This document shows, piece after piece, positions 36,204 to 45,506 of a DNA stretch of 64,000 nt. Where the stretch lies: NCBI GenBank assembly GCA_018713255.1, contig DVFL01000009.1:186001-250000 (forward strand). The letters run 5' to 3'. Source of the DNA: Candidatus Cottocaccamicrobium excrementipullorum. Its GTDB lineage: Bacteria > Bacillota > Clostridia > Lachnospirales > Lachnospiraceae. The notes beneath the pieces were generated by a model. The model ran no database searches, had not been told where the DNA came from, and saw nothing but the letters and a program-made list of their open reading frames with translations. The first letter of the stretch is position 1; the number at the start of each line of letters is the position of its first letter. The position numbers and the translations under genes were made by a program.

Positions 36204-38321
36204 ATGAGTGAGACAGTAATCGTAGCCGAGATTTTCGGCCAGAATGTGTTTAACGACGCAGTCATGAGAGAACGCTTGCCCAAAAGCGTATACAAAAAAT
36301 TAAGAAAAACCATTGTAGAAGGTACTGAACTGGATCCTAGTATCGCCGATTCGGTAGCTCAGGCCATGAAAGAATGGGCGGTGGAGAGAGGCGCTACCCA
36401 TTATACCCATTGGTTCCAGCCATTAACCGGCGTTACGGCTGAGAAGCACGATTCCTTTATTTCTGCTCCGGATTCTACGGGAAAAGTAATGTTGGAGTTT
36501 TCTGGCAAGGAGCTGGTAAAGGGCGAGCCTGACGCGTCCTCCTTCCCCTCCGGCGGCCTGCGGGCTACCTTTGAGGCTAGAGGCTATACGGCGTGGGACT
36601 GCACTTCCCCGGCATTTTTAAAGGAGGATGCAGCAGGAGTTACCCTGTGTATTCCCACCGCTTTCTGCTCCTATACCGGTGAGGCGCTGGATAAGAAGAC
36701 TCCTCTTCTTCGTTCCATGCAGGCACTGGATCAGCAGGCTTTAAGAATTCTTCGGCTGTTTGGAAATACCACATCCAAGAAGGTTACCCCTTCTGTAGGA
36801 CCAGAGCAGGAGTATTTCCTGGTGGATAAGGCAAAATATCTGCAGCGCAAGGATTTGATTTATACGGGACGTACCTTGTTCGGCGCGATGCCGCCAAAGG
36901 GCCAGGAGATGGATGATCACTATTTTGGAATTATCCGTGAGCGGGTAGGCTCTTTTATGCGCGAGGTAAACAAAGAACTGTGGAAGCTTGGGGTTTCTGC
37001 AAAGACCCAGCACAACGAGGTTGCTCCTGCCCAGCATGAGATTGCGCCTATTTATGCGGAAGCAAATATTGCAACAGATCACAACCAAATGGTGATGGAG
37101 ACGTTAAAGAGAGTGGCAGAACGCCACGGCATGATCTGCCTCCTTCATGAGAAACCATTTGCAGGAGTAAATGGCTCCGGAAAGCATAACAACTGGTCCA
37201 TTACCACTGATGATGGAATTAATATGCTGAATCCCGGTGCTACACCTCACGAGAATATTCAGTTCCTTCTGGTGTTGGCATGCATCTTGAAGGCAGTTGA
37301 CGTTCATGCAGATTTACTGAGACAGTCTGCTGCTGATGTGGGCAATGATCATCGTCTGGGAGCCAACGAGGCGCCGCCGGCAATCATTTCCATTTTCGTG
37401 GGCGAGCAGCTGGAGGATGTAATCGATCAGCTGTGCAGCACTGGTGAAGCTACCCACTCTAAGCAGGGCGGAAAGCTGATGACCGGCGTTGCGACCCTGC
37501 CGGATCTGGATAAGGATGCCACCGACCGGAACCGTACTTCACCGTTTGCATTTACTGGCAATAAGTTTGAGTTCCGTATGGTAGGTTCTTCCGATTCCAT
37601 TTCTTCTCCTAACGTGGTGCTGAATACCATCGTGGCGGAAGCGTTCAAGGAAGCGGCAGATGAGCTGGAAAAGGCAGAGGATTTTGACCTGGCAGTTCAT
37701 GATATGATCAAGGAGATGCTTGCCGCACATAAGCGGATTATCTTCAACGGGAATGGTTATTCTGACGCTTGGGTTGAGGAGGCAGAAAAGAGAGGCCTTC
37801 CTAACATCAAGTCCATGGTAGATGCTATTCCGGCACTGGTAACCGACAAGGCAGTTAAGCTGTTCGAGGAGTTTGGCGTATTTACTCGTGCAGAGCTTGA
37901 ATCCAGAGCAGAGATCGAGTATGAGACCTATGCGAAAGCCATTAACATTGAGGCCAGAACCATGATTGATATGGCCAGCAAGCAGATTATTCCGGCAGTG
38001 ATTAAGTACACCACCCAGCTGGCCAAGTCCATTTCTGCAGTAAAGGGAGCCTGCCCGGATGCAGATGTCAGCGTACAGAATGAACTTCTGACAGAGTCCT
38101 CTGATCTGTTAAGCGAGACAAAGGTAGCTTTGGCCAGCCTGACAGAGCTTGATCAGAAGGCCTGCCAGATGGAAGAAGGCCGGGAGCAGGCTGTATATTA
38201 TCATGAAGTTGTTGTTCCCGCGATGGAAGCATTAAGAGCACCGGTGGATAAGCTGGAAATGATCGTAGATAAGGAATTATGGCCGATGCCCAGCTACGGC
38301 GATTTGATTTTTGAAGTATAA
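36204..38321 (+). CDS. glnN: Glutamine synthetase type III
   Basis: This 705-residue enzyme makes glutamine from glutamate, ammonia and ATP. It is of the large GSIII class found in Bacteroidetes, cyanobacteria and many Clostridia; length and phrases such as [50 protein letters not shown] and GANEAPPAI are diagnostic. GSIII proteins assemble as double hexamers and lack the adenylylation control of GSI. An AGGAGGA site precedes ATG 36204. It has its own promoter and a strong terminator. Confidence 0.96.
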   Translation: MSETVIVAEIFGQNVFNDAVMRERLPKSVYKKLRKTIVEGTELDPSIADSVAQAMKEWAVERGATHYTHWFQPLTGVTAEKHDSFISAPDSTGKVMLEFSGKELVKGEPDASSFPSGGLRATFEARGYTAWDCTSPAFLKEDAAGVTLCIPTAFCSYTGEALDKKTPLLRSMQALDQQALRILRLFGNTTSKKVTPSVGPEQEYFLVDKAKYLQRKDLIYTGRTLFGAMPPKGQEMDDHYFGIIRERVGSFMREVNKELWKLGVSAKTQHNEVAPAQHEIAPIYAEANIATDHNQMVMETLKRVAERHGMICLLHEKPFAGVNGSGKHNNWSITTDDGINMLNPGATPHENIQFLLVLACILKAVDVHADLLRQSAADVGNDHRLGANEAPPAIISIFVGEQLEDVIDQLCSTGEATHSKQGGKLMTGVATLPDLDKDATDRNRTSPFAFTGNKFEFRMVGSSDSISSPNVVLNTIVAEAFKEAADELEKAEDFDLAVHDMIKEMLAAHKRIIFNGNGYSDAWVEEAEKRGLPNIKSMVDAIPALVTDKAVKLFEEFGVFTRAELESRAEIEYETYAKAINIEARTMIDMASKQIIPAVIKYTTQLAKSISAVKGACPDADVSVQNELLTESSDLLSETKVALASLTELDQKACQMEEGREQAVYYHEVVVPAMEALRAPVDKLEMIVDKELWPMPSYGDLIFEV

Positions 38322-38363
38322 TTAAGACAGCACGGCGAAGGGCCTGTTGTGAAGTGATTTGCA

Positions 38364-38405
38364 AATAAGGACGCTTTTTTTCATCAAAAGCGTCCTTATT
38401 TTTTT
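38364..38405 (+). terminator. Strong terminator after glnN
   Basis: AATAAGGACGCTTTT (38364-38378) and AAAAGCGTCCTTATT (38386-38400) form a perfect 15-bp stem followed by TTTTT. Confidence 0.9.
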
Positions 38406-38473
38406 GGCTGGTTTTCGCTATGATGAAAGAGAAAGGCAGCATCGGCATACAGTGAAGAAAGAGGGGAAAGAAA

Positions 38474-38788
38474 ATGATCAGAAAAGCCTTTAAGATGTTT
38501 TTATATCCCGGCATGGCTGAGGAGTATGAGCGGCGTCACAACGCATTGTGGCCGGAGATGAAAGAAATGATTCACGCCCATGGGGGGAGAAATTATTCCA
38601 TCTATCTGGATAAGGAGACCAATGTGCTTTACGGCTATCTGGAAATAGAGGATGAGGAGCTGTGGGCGAAGTCCGTGGATACGGAGGTGAACCGGAAGTG
38701 GTGGGATTATATGGCGGATATTATGGAAACGAATCCAGATAACAGCCCGGTATCCGTGGATTTGGATATGGTGTTTCATCTGGATTAA
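38474..38788 (+). CDS. rhaM: L-rhamnose mutarotase
   Basis: This 104-residue protein belongs to the RhaM family, which interconverts the alpha and beta anomers of L-rhamnose. The signature MAEEYERRHNALWPEM with the catalytic His and the C-terminal WWDYMADIM and DMVFHL are typical. No other rhamnose genes are in the window, although the GH28 gene at 18627 could yield rhamnose-containing fragments. A GAGGGG site precedes the ATG. A TATGAT box lies at 38419-38424 without a clear -35. Confidence 0.88.
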   Translation: MIRKAFKMFLYPGMAEEYERRHNALWPEMKEMIHAHGGRNYSIYLDKETNVLYGYLEIEDEELWAKSVDTEVNRKWWDYMADIMETNPDNSPVSVDLDMVFHLD

Positions 38789-38841
38789 CCATGGCGTTGT
38801 GTTCTCCTGAACATCGATGCTGAGAAAAGAGAAAAATTTAT

Positions 38842-38877
38842 AAGGCGGTATGACGAAATTGTGCGTCATACCGCCTT
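38842..38877. terminator. Bidirectional terminator between rhaM and the LysR gene
   Basis: AAGGCGGTATGACG (38842-38855) and CGTCATACCGCCTT (38864-38877) form a perfect 14-bp stem, with T-rich flanks on both strands. Confidence 0.8.
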
Positions 38878-38896
38878 TATTTGCGGCATTCGCTTT

Positions 38897-39820
38897 TTAA
38901 GCAGTACTTCTTCCTTTGGACAGAAGTTCTTTTGCCAGATGAATAAAGTCTTTTTCTGCTTTGCTGATATAAGCCCCTTTTCGAGTAAGGGCGGAACGCA
39001 TCCAGGCCTCTTTTTTTCCGATGGAGAAGTAAGCGACAGGGGCGCCTGGAACTACATAGGACTGGGGAAAAAAGGCCGGGGCCACCTGGTTGTTGGCCAT
39101 GTTAAAAGCAGTAATACTGCTGGTGGATTCAAACAAAATCCTTGGCTTAACTTCTGCTTCGGCAAACAGATCATCGATCATATCCCGCAGACGGGTTTCG
39201 TGGCTTACAAGAATGATGGGCACATCTTTCAGAAGCTTAAGATCTATGGAAGGGAATGTTTCCCAGCTTCGTTCTCCTGCCATGCGAGAAAGGGGATTTT
39301 TCAGCGGAATACCTAAAACCAGCAGTTCGGGAGCCAGAAAGTGGTAATCAAACTGGGGTTTGCAGCTGTCTGTGCTATGAGCGGTAAAGGCAAGATTTAC
39401 ATTTCCCTGAAGTAGAAGCTGTTCAGCTTTTTTAATTCTAGCCTCGAAAATTTTAAAGGTGATATCTGGATACAGTTGTTGAAACACCGGGTAGAGCTGG
39501 GAGAACATGAGGGAACCTTGTTCAGGAGTGTAGGCAATGGCAATCTGACCTTTTTTCATGTCGGCGATATCCTGAAGAATGCGGTAAGTCTCTTCTTTCA
39601 TCATTAGCATTTTGCGGGCAGTTTCTAAATAAATTTCTCCGGCATAGGAGGGGATCATTCCTTGTTTTACTCGGTGAAAAAGGGGAAGGCCAAGCTCTCG
39701 TTCCAGACGCAGCAGCTGTTGATTTAAAGCTGACTGAGAGATAAAGAGTTTTTCTGCTGCTTTCGAGATACTCTGCTCTTCTGCGATAGCGATAATGTAT
39801 TCCAGTTGTTTAAGTTCCAC
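38897..39820 (-). CDS. LysR-family transcriptional regulator
   Basis: This 307-residue protein has the N-terminal winged helix (residues 1-60, with SISKAAEKLFISQSALNQQL) and a substrate-binding-like effector domain (about 90-300). It starts at GTG 39820 behind AGGAGGA. It is transcribed divergently from the first permease/MBL cassette, the classical LysR target position. A dyad found just downstream of the -10 box of both cassette copies (39911-39932 and about 42594-42615) is a candidate binding site. The effector is presumably the permease substrate. Confidence 0.9.
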   Translation of the reverse strand: MELKQLEYIIAIAEEQSISKAAEKLFISQSALNQQLLRLERELGLPLFHRVKQGMIPSYAGEIYLETARKMLMMKEETYRILQDIADMKKGQIAIAYTPEQGSLMFSQLYPVFQQLYPDITFKIFEARIKKAEQLLLQGNVNLAFTAHSTDSCKPQFDYHFLAPELLVLGIPLKNPLSRMAGERSWETFPSIDLKLLKDVPIILVSHETRLRDMIDDLFAEAEVKPRILFESTSSITAFNMANNQVAPAFFPQSYVVPGAPVAYFSIGKKEAWMRSALTRKGAYISKAEKDFIHLAKELLSKGRSTA

Positions 39821-39884
39821 AAAAATCCTCCTGATAATTTCTACAAACTAAGAAAATGTGAGTGAGCGTAGCCAAATTCATAAG

Positions 39885-39977
39885 TTGAATCCGTGATATT
39901 GTTCTATTATAATAATTTCAATGGCAATAATCAATGAAAATTGCTGATTTTGACGAAAGTCACATCCGCGGCCACGG
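39885..39977 (+). promoter_or_regulatory. Promoter and operator-like region of cassette copy 1
   Basis: TTGAAT (39885-39890), 17-bp spacer, TATAAT (39908-39913). The dyad AATAATTTC-AATG-GCAATAATC (39911-39932) overlaps the transcription start. TGACGAAAGT (39951-39960) and an imperfect palindrome CCGCGGCCACGG (39966-39977) follow. All four elements recur in the same order upstream of copy 2. The leader from the predicted start to the ATG is about 185 nt. Confidence 0.7.
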
Positions 39978-40103
39978 AAAAAAGGCAAAACAAGATTGCT
40001 GTTATTGAGGTTATTTGTCATTAAGACTAATTGGACAAGTGACCGGAATGAATTGAATTACTGGTAGGATTATTTGCATAAAAAGAAAGAGGGGAAACAT
40101 CTC

Positions 40104-41387
40104 ATGGAAATGTATATTGTACTTGCTGTTACAATTTTCATGATGGTTATGTTCGTTTGGCATAAAGTGCCTTTTGGCGTAACGACCATGACGTGCTGCG
40201 TGATTTTAATGGTAACAGGCTGCATTGATTTGAATGCAACGTTCAGCGGATTTGGAAACAAAATTGTAGTATTGATTGCTCCCATGCTAGCATTGGGAAA
40301 CGTACTGGGAAAGACAAGTCTGGTGGCAAACCTTCAGGATTTAATGGAGTCGATGAAGGGAAAGCACGGCACATTGTTGGTATTGTCTATTTTCTTGATT
40401 GCCGGCATAATGGCTCAGCTGATTCCATCTACTGCTGTGCTGGCAATTATGGTAGTATTCCTGTCAACTTTGGGTGAGACTGGAGAAATTAACTCCAGAC
40501 GTCTGATGCTGCCCACCTTGGGAATAACATCTTCTTGTAAGTTCAGATTTCCCATTGGTTTAGGTGCAACTCAGTTTGCAGTGATTAATGCTATGTATGC
40601 AGGAATTATTCCAGACGAGAAGTATGCACTAAAGATGCTGGATCCTTTTATTTTTTCCATTTTCCCCATGGTTGTTCTGATAATATACTGTATTTTTGCC
40701 TGGCGTCTGGTGCCTAACAAGGCGGGCACCTTGAACAAAGATGCAGTAAAGCAGAAGATGCAGAAGGGGATTTATACTCCTGGTCAGGAGAAGCTGATTT
40801 ATGTAGTATTTGCGGCTGTTATGCTGCTGATGATTTTAAACACATGGACCGGAGATATTATGTATGTAGCTCCTGCTATTGGTGTTTTGGTGTTGATTTA
40901 TGCAGGTGTACTGAAGGTTAAGGACGCAGTTGCAAGTATGACCGTGGATATGATCTGGATGATTGCCGGCGTTTTGGTTGTATCCGATGCTCTGGGAAGT
41001 TCCGGAGCCAGTGAACTCATTGGAAATGCCTTTATGGGCCTGATTGGCGAGAACCCCAGTTCTATTATGGTTATGTTCTTGTTCTCTGCCGTAACCATTA
41101 TCGTGACCAACTTCTTGTCCAATTCCGCAACACAGACGGTATTGGTGCCCATCGCGGCTTCTCTGGCATTAGTTGGCGGCTGGGATCCTAGAGGAATTGT
41201 TCTGATTGCAGGTATTGCTAATATGTTTGATATTGCTCTTCCTTCTGGTTCTGGCGAGGCGGCTGTCGCTTACGGTGCCAGCGGATATAATCCGGCGGAA
41301 GTCCTGCCTTTCAGCATACCGTATATTATTATAGCCATTGTTACTTGTACCATATCTGCCCAAATGTTGTTTCCGTTGTACGGATAG
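40104..41387 (+). CDS. SLC13/DASS-like anion permease, copy 1
   Basis: This 427-residue protein has 10-12 hydrophobic segments and two SLC13-type ion/substrate motifs: IPSTAVLAIMVV near residue 115 and NFLSNSATQTVLVPIAASLA near 345. The family imports di- or tricarboxylates, sulfate or similar anions with sodium. The LysR regulator, the MBL hydrolase and the nearby malic enzyme suggest a carboxylate or an ester/lactone of one, but this is inference. ATG 40104 follows GAGGGG by 9 bp; an in-frame TTG at 40074 is weaker. Copy 2 at 42791 is a clear paralogue. Confidence 0.82.
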   Translation: MEMYIVLAVTIFMMVMFVWHKVPFGVTTMTCCVILMVTGCIDLNATFSGFGNKIVVLIAPMLALGNVLGKTSLVANLQDLMESMKGKHGTLLVLSIFLIAGIMAQLIPSTAVLAIMVVFLSTLGETGEINSRRLMLPTLGITSSCKFRFPIGLGATQFAVINAMYAGIIPDEKYALKMLDPFIFSIFPMVVLIIYCIFAWRLVPNKAGTLNKDAVKQKMQKGIYTPGQEKLIYVVFAAVMLLMILNTWTGDIMYVAPAIGVLVLIYAGVLKVKDAVASMTVDMIWMIAGVLVVSDALGSSGASELIGNAFMGLIGENPSSIMVMFLFSAVTIIVTNFLSNSATQTVLVPIAASLALVGGWDPRGIVLIAGIANMFDIALPSGSGEAAVAYGASGYNPAEVLPFSIPYIIIAIVTCTISAQMLFPLYG

Positions 41388-41401
41388 CACAGAATAGTCA
41401 G

Positions 41402-41439
41402 CGTGATTTTGGCCGAAGCATTCTCAGGCCAAAATCACG
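41402..41439 (+). repeat. Perfect 13-bp inverted repeat between permease and MBL genes, copy 1
   Basis: CGTGATTTTGGCC (41402-41414) and GGCCAAAATCACG (41427-41439) with a 12-base loop. No T run follows, so it is more likely an mRNA-processing or stability element than a full terminator. The corresponding spacer of copy 2 (44069-44130) lacks it. Confidence 0.7.
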
Positions 41440-41460
41440 GCTTTGGAAAGGAGAAAATCA

Positions 41461-42318
41461 ATGCCATTAAACAGTACATCATTAACCAGCCCGCCAGCTC
41501 CTGTCCTCATGGAGCATTGCTGCAGACAGCCTTGGGAAACCTACCTTGAACCCTTGAAAATGGCTCCCGGCGTGTGGTATGTATCAGGAAACGACTGGGT
41601 TGCCTGCTATCTCATTGATACAGGAGACGGTCTCATTCTCATTGATACAGCAATGCACGAGACGGCTTATTTAATGATTGAAAATATCCGAAAGCTGGGA
41701 TATGAGCTGACGGATATCAAGAAAATCTTATTGAGCCATGCTCATATTGATCATATTGGCGCCTGCAGAACGATGAAGGAGCTGACGGGAGCGAAGGTTT
41801 ATCTGGGAGAGCGGGATTTGATGTTCCTCCATGAACGGAAAGATCTGATCATGAACGACGGCGGGTATACCTGCGGTGAGTTCGAGCCGGATGAACTGTA
41901 TGCTGACGATAAGCCGATTGTTCAGGGAAATGTGACCATTCACACAGTTTCTACGCCAGGTCATACCCCGGGATGCACCTCCTTCTTCTTTGAAGTGCAG
42001 GATGAGACGGGAAAGAAATATAAGTGCGGAATGCACGGCGGTCTTGGGCTGCTGTGGAACAGTAAAAAGCAGTTTGAGGAGATCGGCCTTCCCTTCTCTC
42101 TCATGGAAGAATTTGTGGATGGGTTGAAGAAGCTGGATCAGCGGGAGGTGGATATTTGCCTTCCATCACATACTAATCAGGTGGGTATCCTTCTGCTGAA
42201 GGATCAGATTCGGAATGATTTTAATCCCTACTATGATCCCTCTATCTGGCACGAGCTGATGCAGGAACGGCTGGAGCGGGCTCAGAAGATTCTGGATCGG
42301 GCCAAGGCTGAAGAATAA
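41461..42318 (+). CDS. MBL-fold metallo-hydrolase, copy 1
   Basis: This 285-residue protein has the metallo-beta-lactamase fold. The metal-binding motif is LLSHAHIDHIG (HxHxDH), with further ligands in TPGHTPGC and a final His in CLPSHTNQ. Such enzymes cleave esters, thioesters, lactones or beta-lactams. The tight pairing with an anion permease suggests it acts on the imported compound, not on antibiotics. No signal peptide is seen. ATG 41461 has an AAAGGAG site. Copy 2 at 44131 is nearly identical in protein sequence. Confidence 0.87.
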   Translation: MPLNSTSLTSPPAPVLMEHCCRQPWETYLEPLKMAPGVWYVSGNDWVACYLIDTGDGLILIDTAMHETAYLMIENIRKLGYELTDIKKILLSHAHIDHIGACRTMKELTGAKVYLGERDLMFLHERKDLIMNDGGYTCGEFEPDELYADDKPIVQGNVTIHTVSTPGHTPGCTSFFFEVQDETGKKYKCGMHGGLGLLWNSKKQFEEIGLPFSLMEEFVDGLKKLDQREVDICLPSHTNQVGILLLKDQIRNDFNPYYDPSIWHELMQERLERAQKILDRAKAEE

Positions 42319-42333
42319 AAATATCTTAACCCC

Positions 42334-42387
42334 AAAAAGCGTTTATTCCTTTCGGTTTTATATCAGGAAAGGAAAAAGCGCTTTTTT
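42334..42387 (+). terminator. Terminator after cassette copy 1
   Basis: GCGTTTATTCCTTTC (42339-42353) pairs imperfectly with GAAAGGAAAAAGCGC (42367-42381), followed by TTTTTT. The rest of the 472-bp gap to copy 2 holds an AT-rich stretch and the duplicated promoter-leader, with no gene. Confidence 0.7.
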
Positions 42388-42567
42388 GCGTGTAAAAGCC
42401 TCAAATTACTTTTTTTGACGTTCTTTACAAAAATAAATTAATTAAATGAGCAAGATTTCTCTTTACCGCAGAAATGACCTTTCTGATATTGTGCAAAATT
42501 TATAAAAAGAGCAGTGGGGGTTTCTATAGACTAAAAAAAAATAAGAAAAACTTAGAAAAATAATAAG

Positions 42568-42660
42568 TTGAATGGATATGTTTGTTTGATTATAATAATT
42601 TCAATGGCAATAATCTAAAAAAATACTTAAAATGACGAAAGTTGTGCTCATGGCCATGAG
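42568..42660 (+). promoter_or_regulatory. Promoter and operator-like region of cassette copy 2
   Basis: TTGAAT (42568-42573), 17-bp spacer, TATAAT (42591-42596), the same dyad core ATTTCAATGGCAAT overlapping the start, TGACGAAAGT (42633-42642), then a perfect 14-bp palindrome CTCATGGCCATGAG (42647-42660). Same order and spacing as copy 1, although this promoter has no adjacent regulator gene. The leader is about 188 nt. Confidence 0.7.
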
Positions 42661-42790
42661 GAAAAAGTGAAGCTAAGATCATTGCTATTGGGATTATTTA
42701 TTCAATATGCACTGGATGAGTAAATGATCGCAGGAAAAACACATTAAAAACTGTACAAATCTTACAAAAAACAAAGAGGGGGAACATCTC

Positions 42791-44068
42791 ATGGATATGT
42801 ACATTGTTTTAGCTGTCGCTATTTTTATGATGGTCATGTTCGTCTGGCACAAAGTTCCGTTCGGATTGACAACGATGACCTGCTGTATTATTCTGACGTT
42901 AACCGGCGTGATCGATGTAGGGACAGCTTTCAGTGGATTTGGCAACAAGATCGTGGTTCTGGTTGCGCCCATGCTGGCGTTAGGAACGGTATTGGGAAGA
43001 ACCAGCATGGTAGGTAAGATTCGCGGTGTAATGGAGAATATGAAAGGCAGCCGCGGATATTTGATGGTACTTACCTTATTCTTCTTTACTGCTCTTCTTG
43101 CACAGTTTATTCCGTCAACTGCAGTTATGGCGATTATGGTTGTCTTTGCAGCACAGATTGGAAACAGCGGAGAGATTACTCCTACCAGAGTTATTCTTCC
43201 TATGCTGGGCGTTGCATCCTGCTTTAAGTTCCGTTTTCCGGTCAGTGCAGGTGCGGCAAACTTTGCGACGATCAATGCTCTTTATGAAGGAATTATTACT
43301 GATCCGGCATATCATCTGACCATGCTGGAACCGTTTTTCTTCTGCATTATCCCCATGACTATGGTTGGCCTTTTCTGCATTTTCGGCTGGAAGTTAATGC
43401 CTAAGTCAGAAGGCAACCTGAATCAGGATGCAGTAAATGCGAAAACCCAGACCAGCACCATGACTCCTGGACAGGAAAAAATCGTTTACATCGTGTTTAT
43501 TCTGGCAATGGTTATTATGATCACCAATGTAGGCGGTCTCCTGTATCTTGCTCCTGCTATTGCAGTTGCTCTGTTAATCTGGACGGGTGTACTTGATGCA
43601 AAAGAAGCCTCCAAGCTGATGACCACCGACACCATCTGGATGATGGCTGGTGTACTGGTTGTATCTGATGCACTGGGAACTTCCGGCGCCAGCGAAGCCA
43701 TCGGAAATCTTCTGTTAAATGCAGTAGGTGAGAATCCAAGCTCTTTCATGATTATGCTGCTGTTCTCTGCAGTTACCGTTATTATGACCAACTTCCTGTC
43801 CAATGCGGCAACCCAGACGGTTATCGTGCCTCTGGCAGCTTCCTTAGCTCTGGCAGGCGGATGGGATCCGAGAGGTCTGGTTCTGATTGCTGGTATTGCC
43901 AATATGGCTGACGTTGCTCTTCCCTCTGGTTCCGGCGAGGCGGCAGTTGCCTTTGCGGCAGGCGGATACAACCCGGCTAAGGTGCTCCGGTTTACGATAC
44001 CTTATATGGCAGTGAGTATTCTGGGATATGCAATCTCCGCACAGCTTTTGTATCCTTTGTATGGATAA
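42791..44068 (+). CDS. SLC13/DASS-like anion permease, copy 2
   Basis: This 425-residue permease is a paralogue of the one at 40104, sharing most of its length, including the start (FMMVMFVWHKVPFG) and the end (SAQLLYPLYG). The two SLC13 motifs are kept: FIPSTAVMAIMVV and NFLSNAATQTVIVPLAASLA. It has clearly diverged more in protein sequence than the accompanying hydrolase, so substrate preference may differ between copies. An AAAGAGGGGG site 9 bp upstream is conserved with copy 1. Confidence 0.82.
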   Translation: MDMYIVLAVAIFMMVMFVWHKVPFGLTTMTCCIILTLTGVIDVGTAFSGFGNKIVVLVAPMLALGTVLGRTSMVGKIRGVMENMKGSRGYLMVLTLFFFTALLAQFIPSTAVMAIMVVFAAQIGNSGEITPTRVILPMLGVASCFKFRFPVSAGAANFATINALYEGIITDPAYHLTMLEPFFFCIIPMTMVGLFCIFGWKLMPKSEGNLNQDAVNAKTQTSTMTPGQEKIVYIVFILAMVIMITNVGGLLYLAPAIAVALLIWTGVLDAKEASKLMTTDTIWMMAGVLVVSDALGTSGASEAIGNLLLNAVGENPSSFMIMLLFSAVTVIMTNFLSNAATQTVIVPLAASLALAGGWDPRGLVLIAGIANMADVALPSGSGEAAVAFAAGGYNPAKVLRFTIPYMAVSILGYAISAQLLYPLYG

Positions 44069-44130
44069 GACAGAAGCGGATTCAGCACTGATTTTAGAGA
44101 AAATATGGAACCGAAAAGGAGGAAGGAAGA

Positions 44131-44991
44131 ATGCCATTAAACAGCACATCACTGACCAGTCCGCCGGCTCCGGTTCTCATGGAGCACTGCTGCAGACAAC
44201 CTTGGGAAACGTATCTTGAACCGCTGAAAATGGCTCCTGGGGTGTGGTATGTGTCAGGGAACAACTGGGTTGCCTGTTATCTCATTGATACAGGAGACGG
44301 TCTTATTCTCATTGATACGGCAATGCATGAGACGGCTTATTTAATGATTGAAAATATCCGAAAACTGGGATATGAGCTGACGGATATCAAGAAAATCTTA
44401 TTGAGCCATGCTCATATTGATCATATTGGCGCCTGCAGAACGATGAAGGAGCTGACGGGAGCGAAGGTTTATCTGGGAGAACGGGATTTGATGTTCCTCC
44501 ATGAACGGAAAGATCTGATCATGAACGACGGCGGGTATACCTGCGGTGAGTTCGAGCCAGATGAACTGTATGATGATCATAAGCCCATTGTTCAGGGAAA
44601 TGTGACGATCCATACCGTTTCCACGCCAGGTCATACCCCTGGATGCACCTCCTTCTTCTTTGAGGTACAGGACGAAAAGGGGAAAAGGTTTAAGTGCGGC
44701 ATGCACGGCGGTCTGGGCTTGCTGTGGAACACGAAAAAGCAGTTTGAAGAAATTGGACTTCCCTTCTCGCTGATGGAGGAATTTGTGGAAGGACTGAAGA
44801 AACTGGATCAGCGGGAAGTAGATATCTGTCTTCCTTCCCATACGAACCAGGTGGGAATCCTTCTCCTGAAGGATCAGGTCCGGGATGACTTTAATCCCTA
44901 TTATGATCCTTCCATCTGGCACGAACTGATGCAGGAAAGACTTGAGCGGGCGCAGAAGATTCTGGACCGGGCAAAAACTGAGGAAGAATAA
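44131..44991 (+). CDS. MBL-fold metallo-hydrolase, copy 2
   Basis: This 286-residue protein is nearly identical to copy 1 at 41461 and keeps the HAHIDH motif, TPGHTPGC and PSHTNQ. DNA from about 44354 to 44561 differs from copy 1 at only two positions, whereas flanking parts of the gene carry many synonymous changes, a sign of gene conversion. An AAAAGGAGG site precedes the ATG. Its C-terminal end is one residue longer. The function is as uncertain as for copy 1. Confidence 0.87.
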   Translation: MPLNSTSLTSPPAPVLMEHCCRQPWETYLEPLKMAPGVWYVSGNNWVACYLIDTGDGLILIDTAMHETAYLMIENIRKLGYELTDIKKILLSHAHIDHIGACRTMKELTGAKVYLGERDLMFLHERKDLIMNDGGYTCGEFEPDELYDDHKPIVQGNVTIHTVSTPGHTPGCTSFFFEVQDEKGKRFKCGMHGGLGLLWNTKKQFEEIGLPFSLMEEFVEGLKKLDQREVDICLPSHTNQVGILLLKDQVRDDFNPYYDPSIWHELMQERLERAQKILDRAKTEEE

Positions 44992-45009
44992 ATTACTTTA
45001 TCCAACAAG

Positions 45010-45060
45010 AAAATCCGGCTTCTTTTGGACACGGATATGTGTCAGGAGAAGCCGGATTTT
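45010..45060. terminator. Bidirectional terminator between MBL copy 2 and ridA
   Basis: AAAATCCGGCTTCT (45010-45023) and AGAAGCCGGATTTT (45047-45060) form a perfect 14-bp stem; T runs lie on both strands. Confidence 0.8.
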
Positions 45061-45066
45061 TGTATC

Positions 45067-45447
45067 TTATTCTGTTACTGCAATCGCTTCAATTTCTACC
45101 AGCGCGTCTTTGGGAAGTCTTGCTACTTCTACCGCAGCTCTTGCAGGATAAGGATCGGCAAAAAACTCGCCGTAAACAGCATTCATGTCGCCGAACATGT
45201 TCATATCCTTTAAAAATACTCCTACCCGGACAACCTGATCCATGGATACGCCCTGGCTGGCCAGAATATTCTTAATGTTGGTCAAGGACTGGCGGGTCTG
45301 AGACTGAATATCTTCTCCTGCAAAGGCTCCTGTTGCAGGATCGATGGGAAGCTGGCCAGATACGAAAACGGTATTGCCTGCCTGAATTGCCTGAGAATAA
45401 GGGCCGATTGCTCCTGGTGCGTTGGTGGTTGCATATGCTTTTTTCAT
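45067..45447 (-). CDS. ridA: RidA-family reactive enamine/imine deaminase
   Basis: This 126-residue protein hydrolyses reactive enamine or imine intermediates released by PLP dehydratases, protecting other PLP enzymes. [18 protein letters not shown] at the N-terminal third and [25 protein letters not shown] with the conserved Arg near the end are diagnostic. It follows malic enzyme by 59 bp on the same strand and ends at the bidirectional terminator. AAGGAGGAA precedes the ATG. Confidence 0.94.
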   Translation of the reverse strand: MKKAYATTNAPGAIGPYSQAIQAGNTVFVSGQLPIDPATGAFAGEDIQSQTRQSLTNIKNILASQGVSMDQVVRVGVFLKDMNMFGDMNAVYGEFFADPYPARAAVEVARLPKDALVEIEAIAVTE

Positions 45448-45506
45448 TGGAAATTCCTCCTTAATATTGATTTGCCCTGAAAAGGGATTTTTTTAAAAAG
45501 ACGAAA

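Noticed and set aside
41461-44991. MBL-fold genes as beta-lactamase resistance genes
   Set aside because: No signal peptide, pairing with an anion permease and a LysR regulator, and a fold shared by many non-lactamase hydrolases make antibiotic resistance unlikely.
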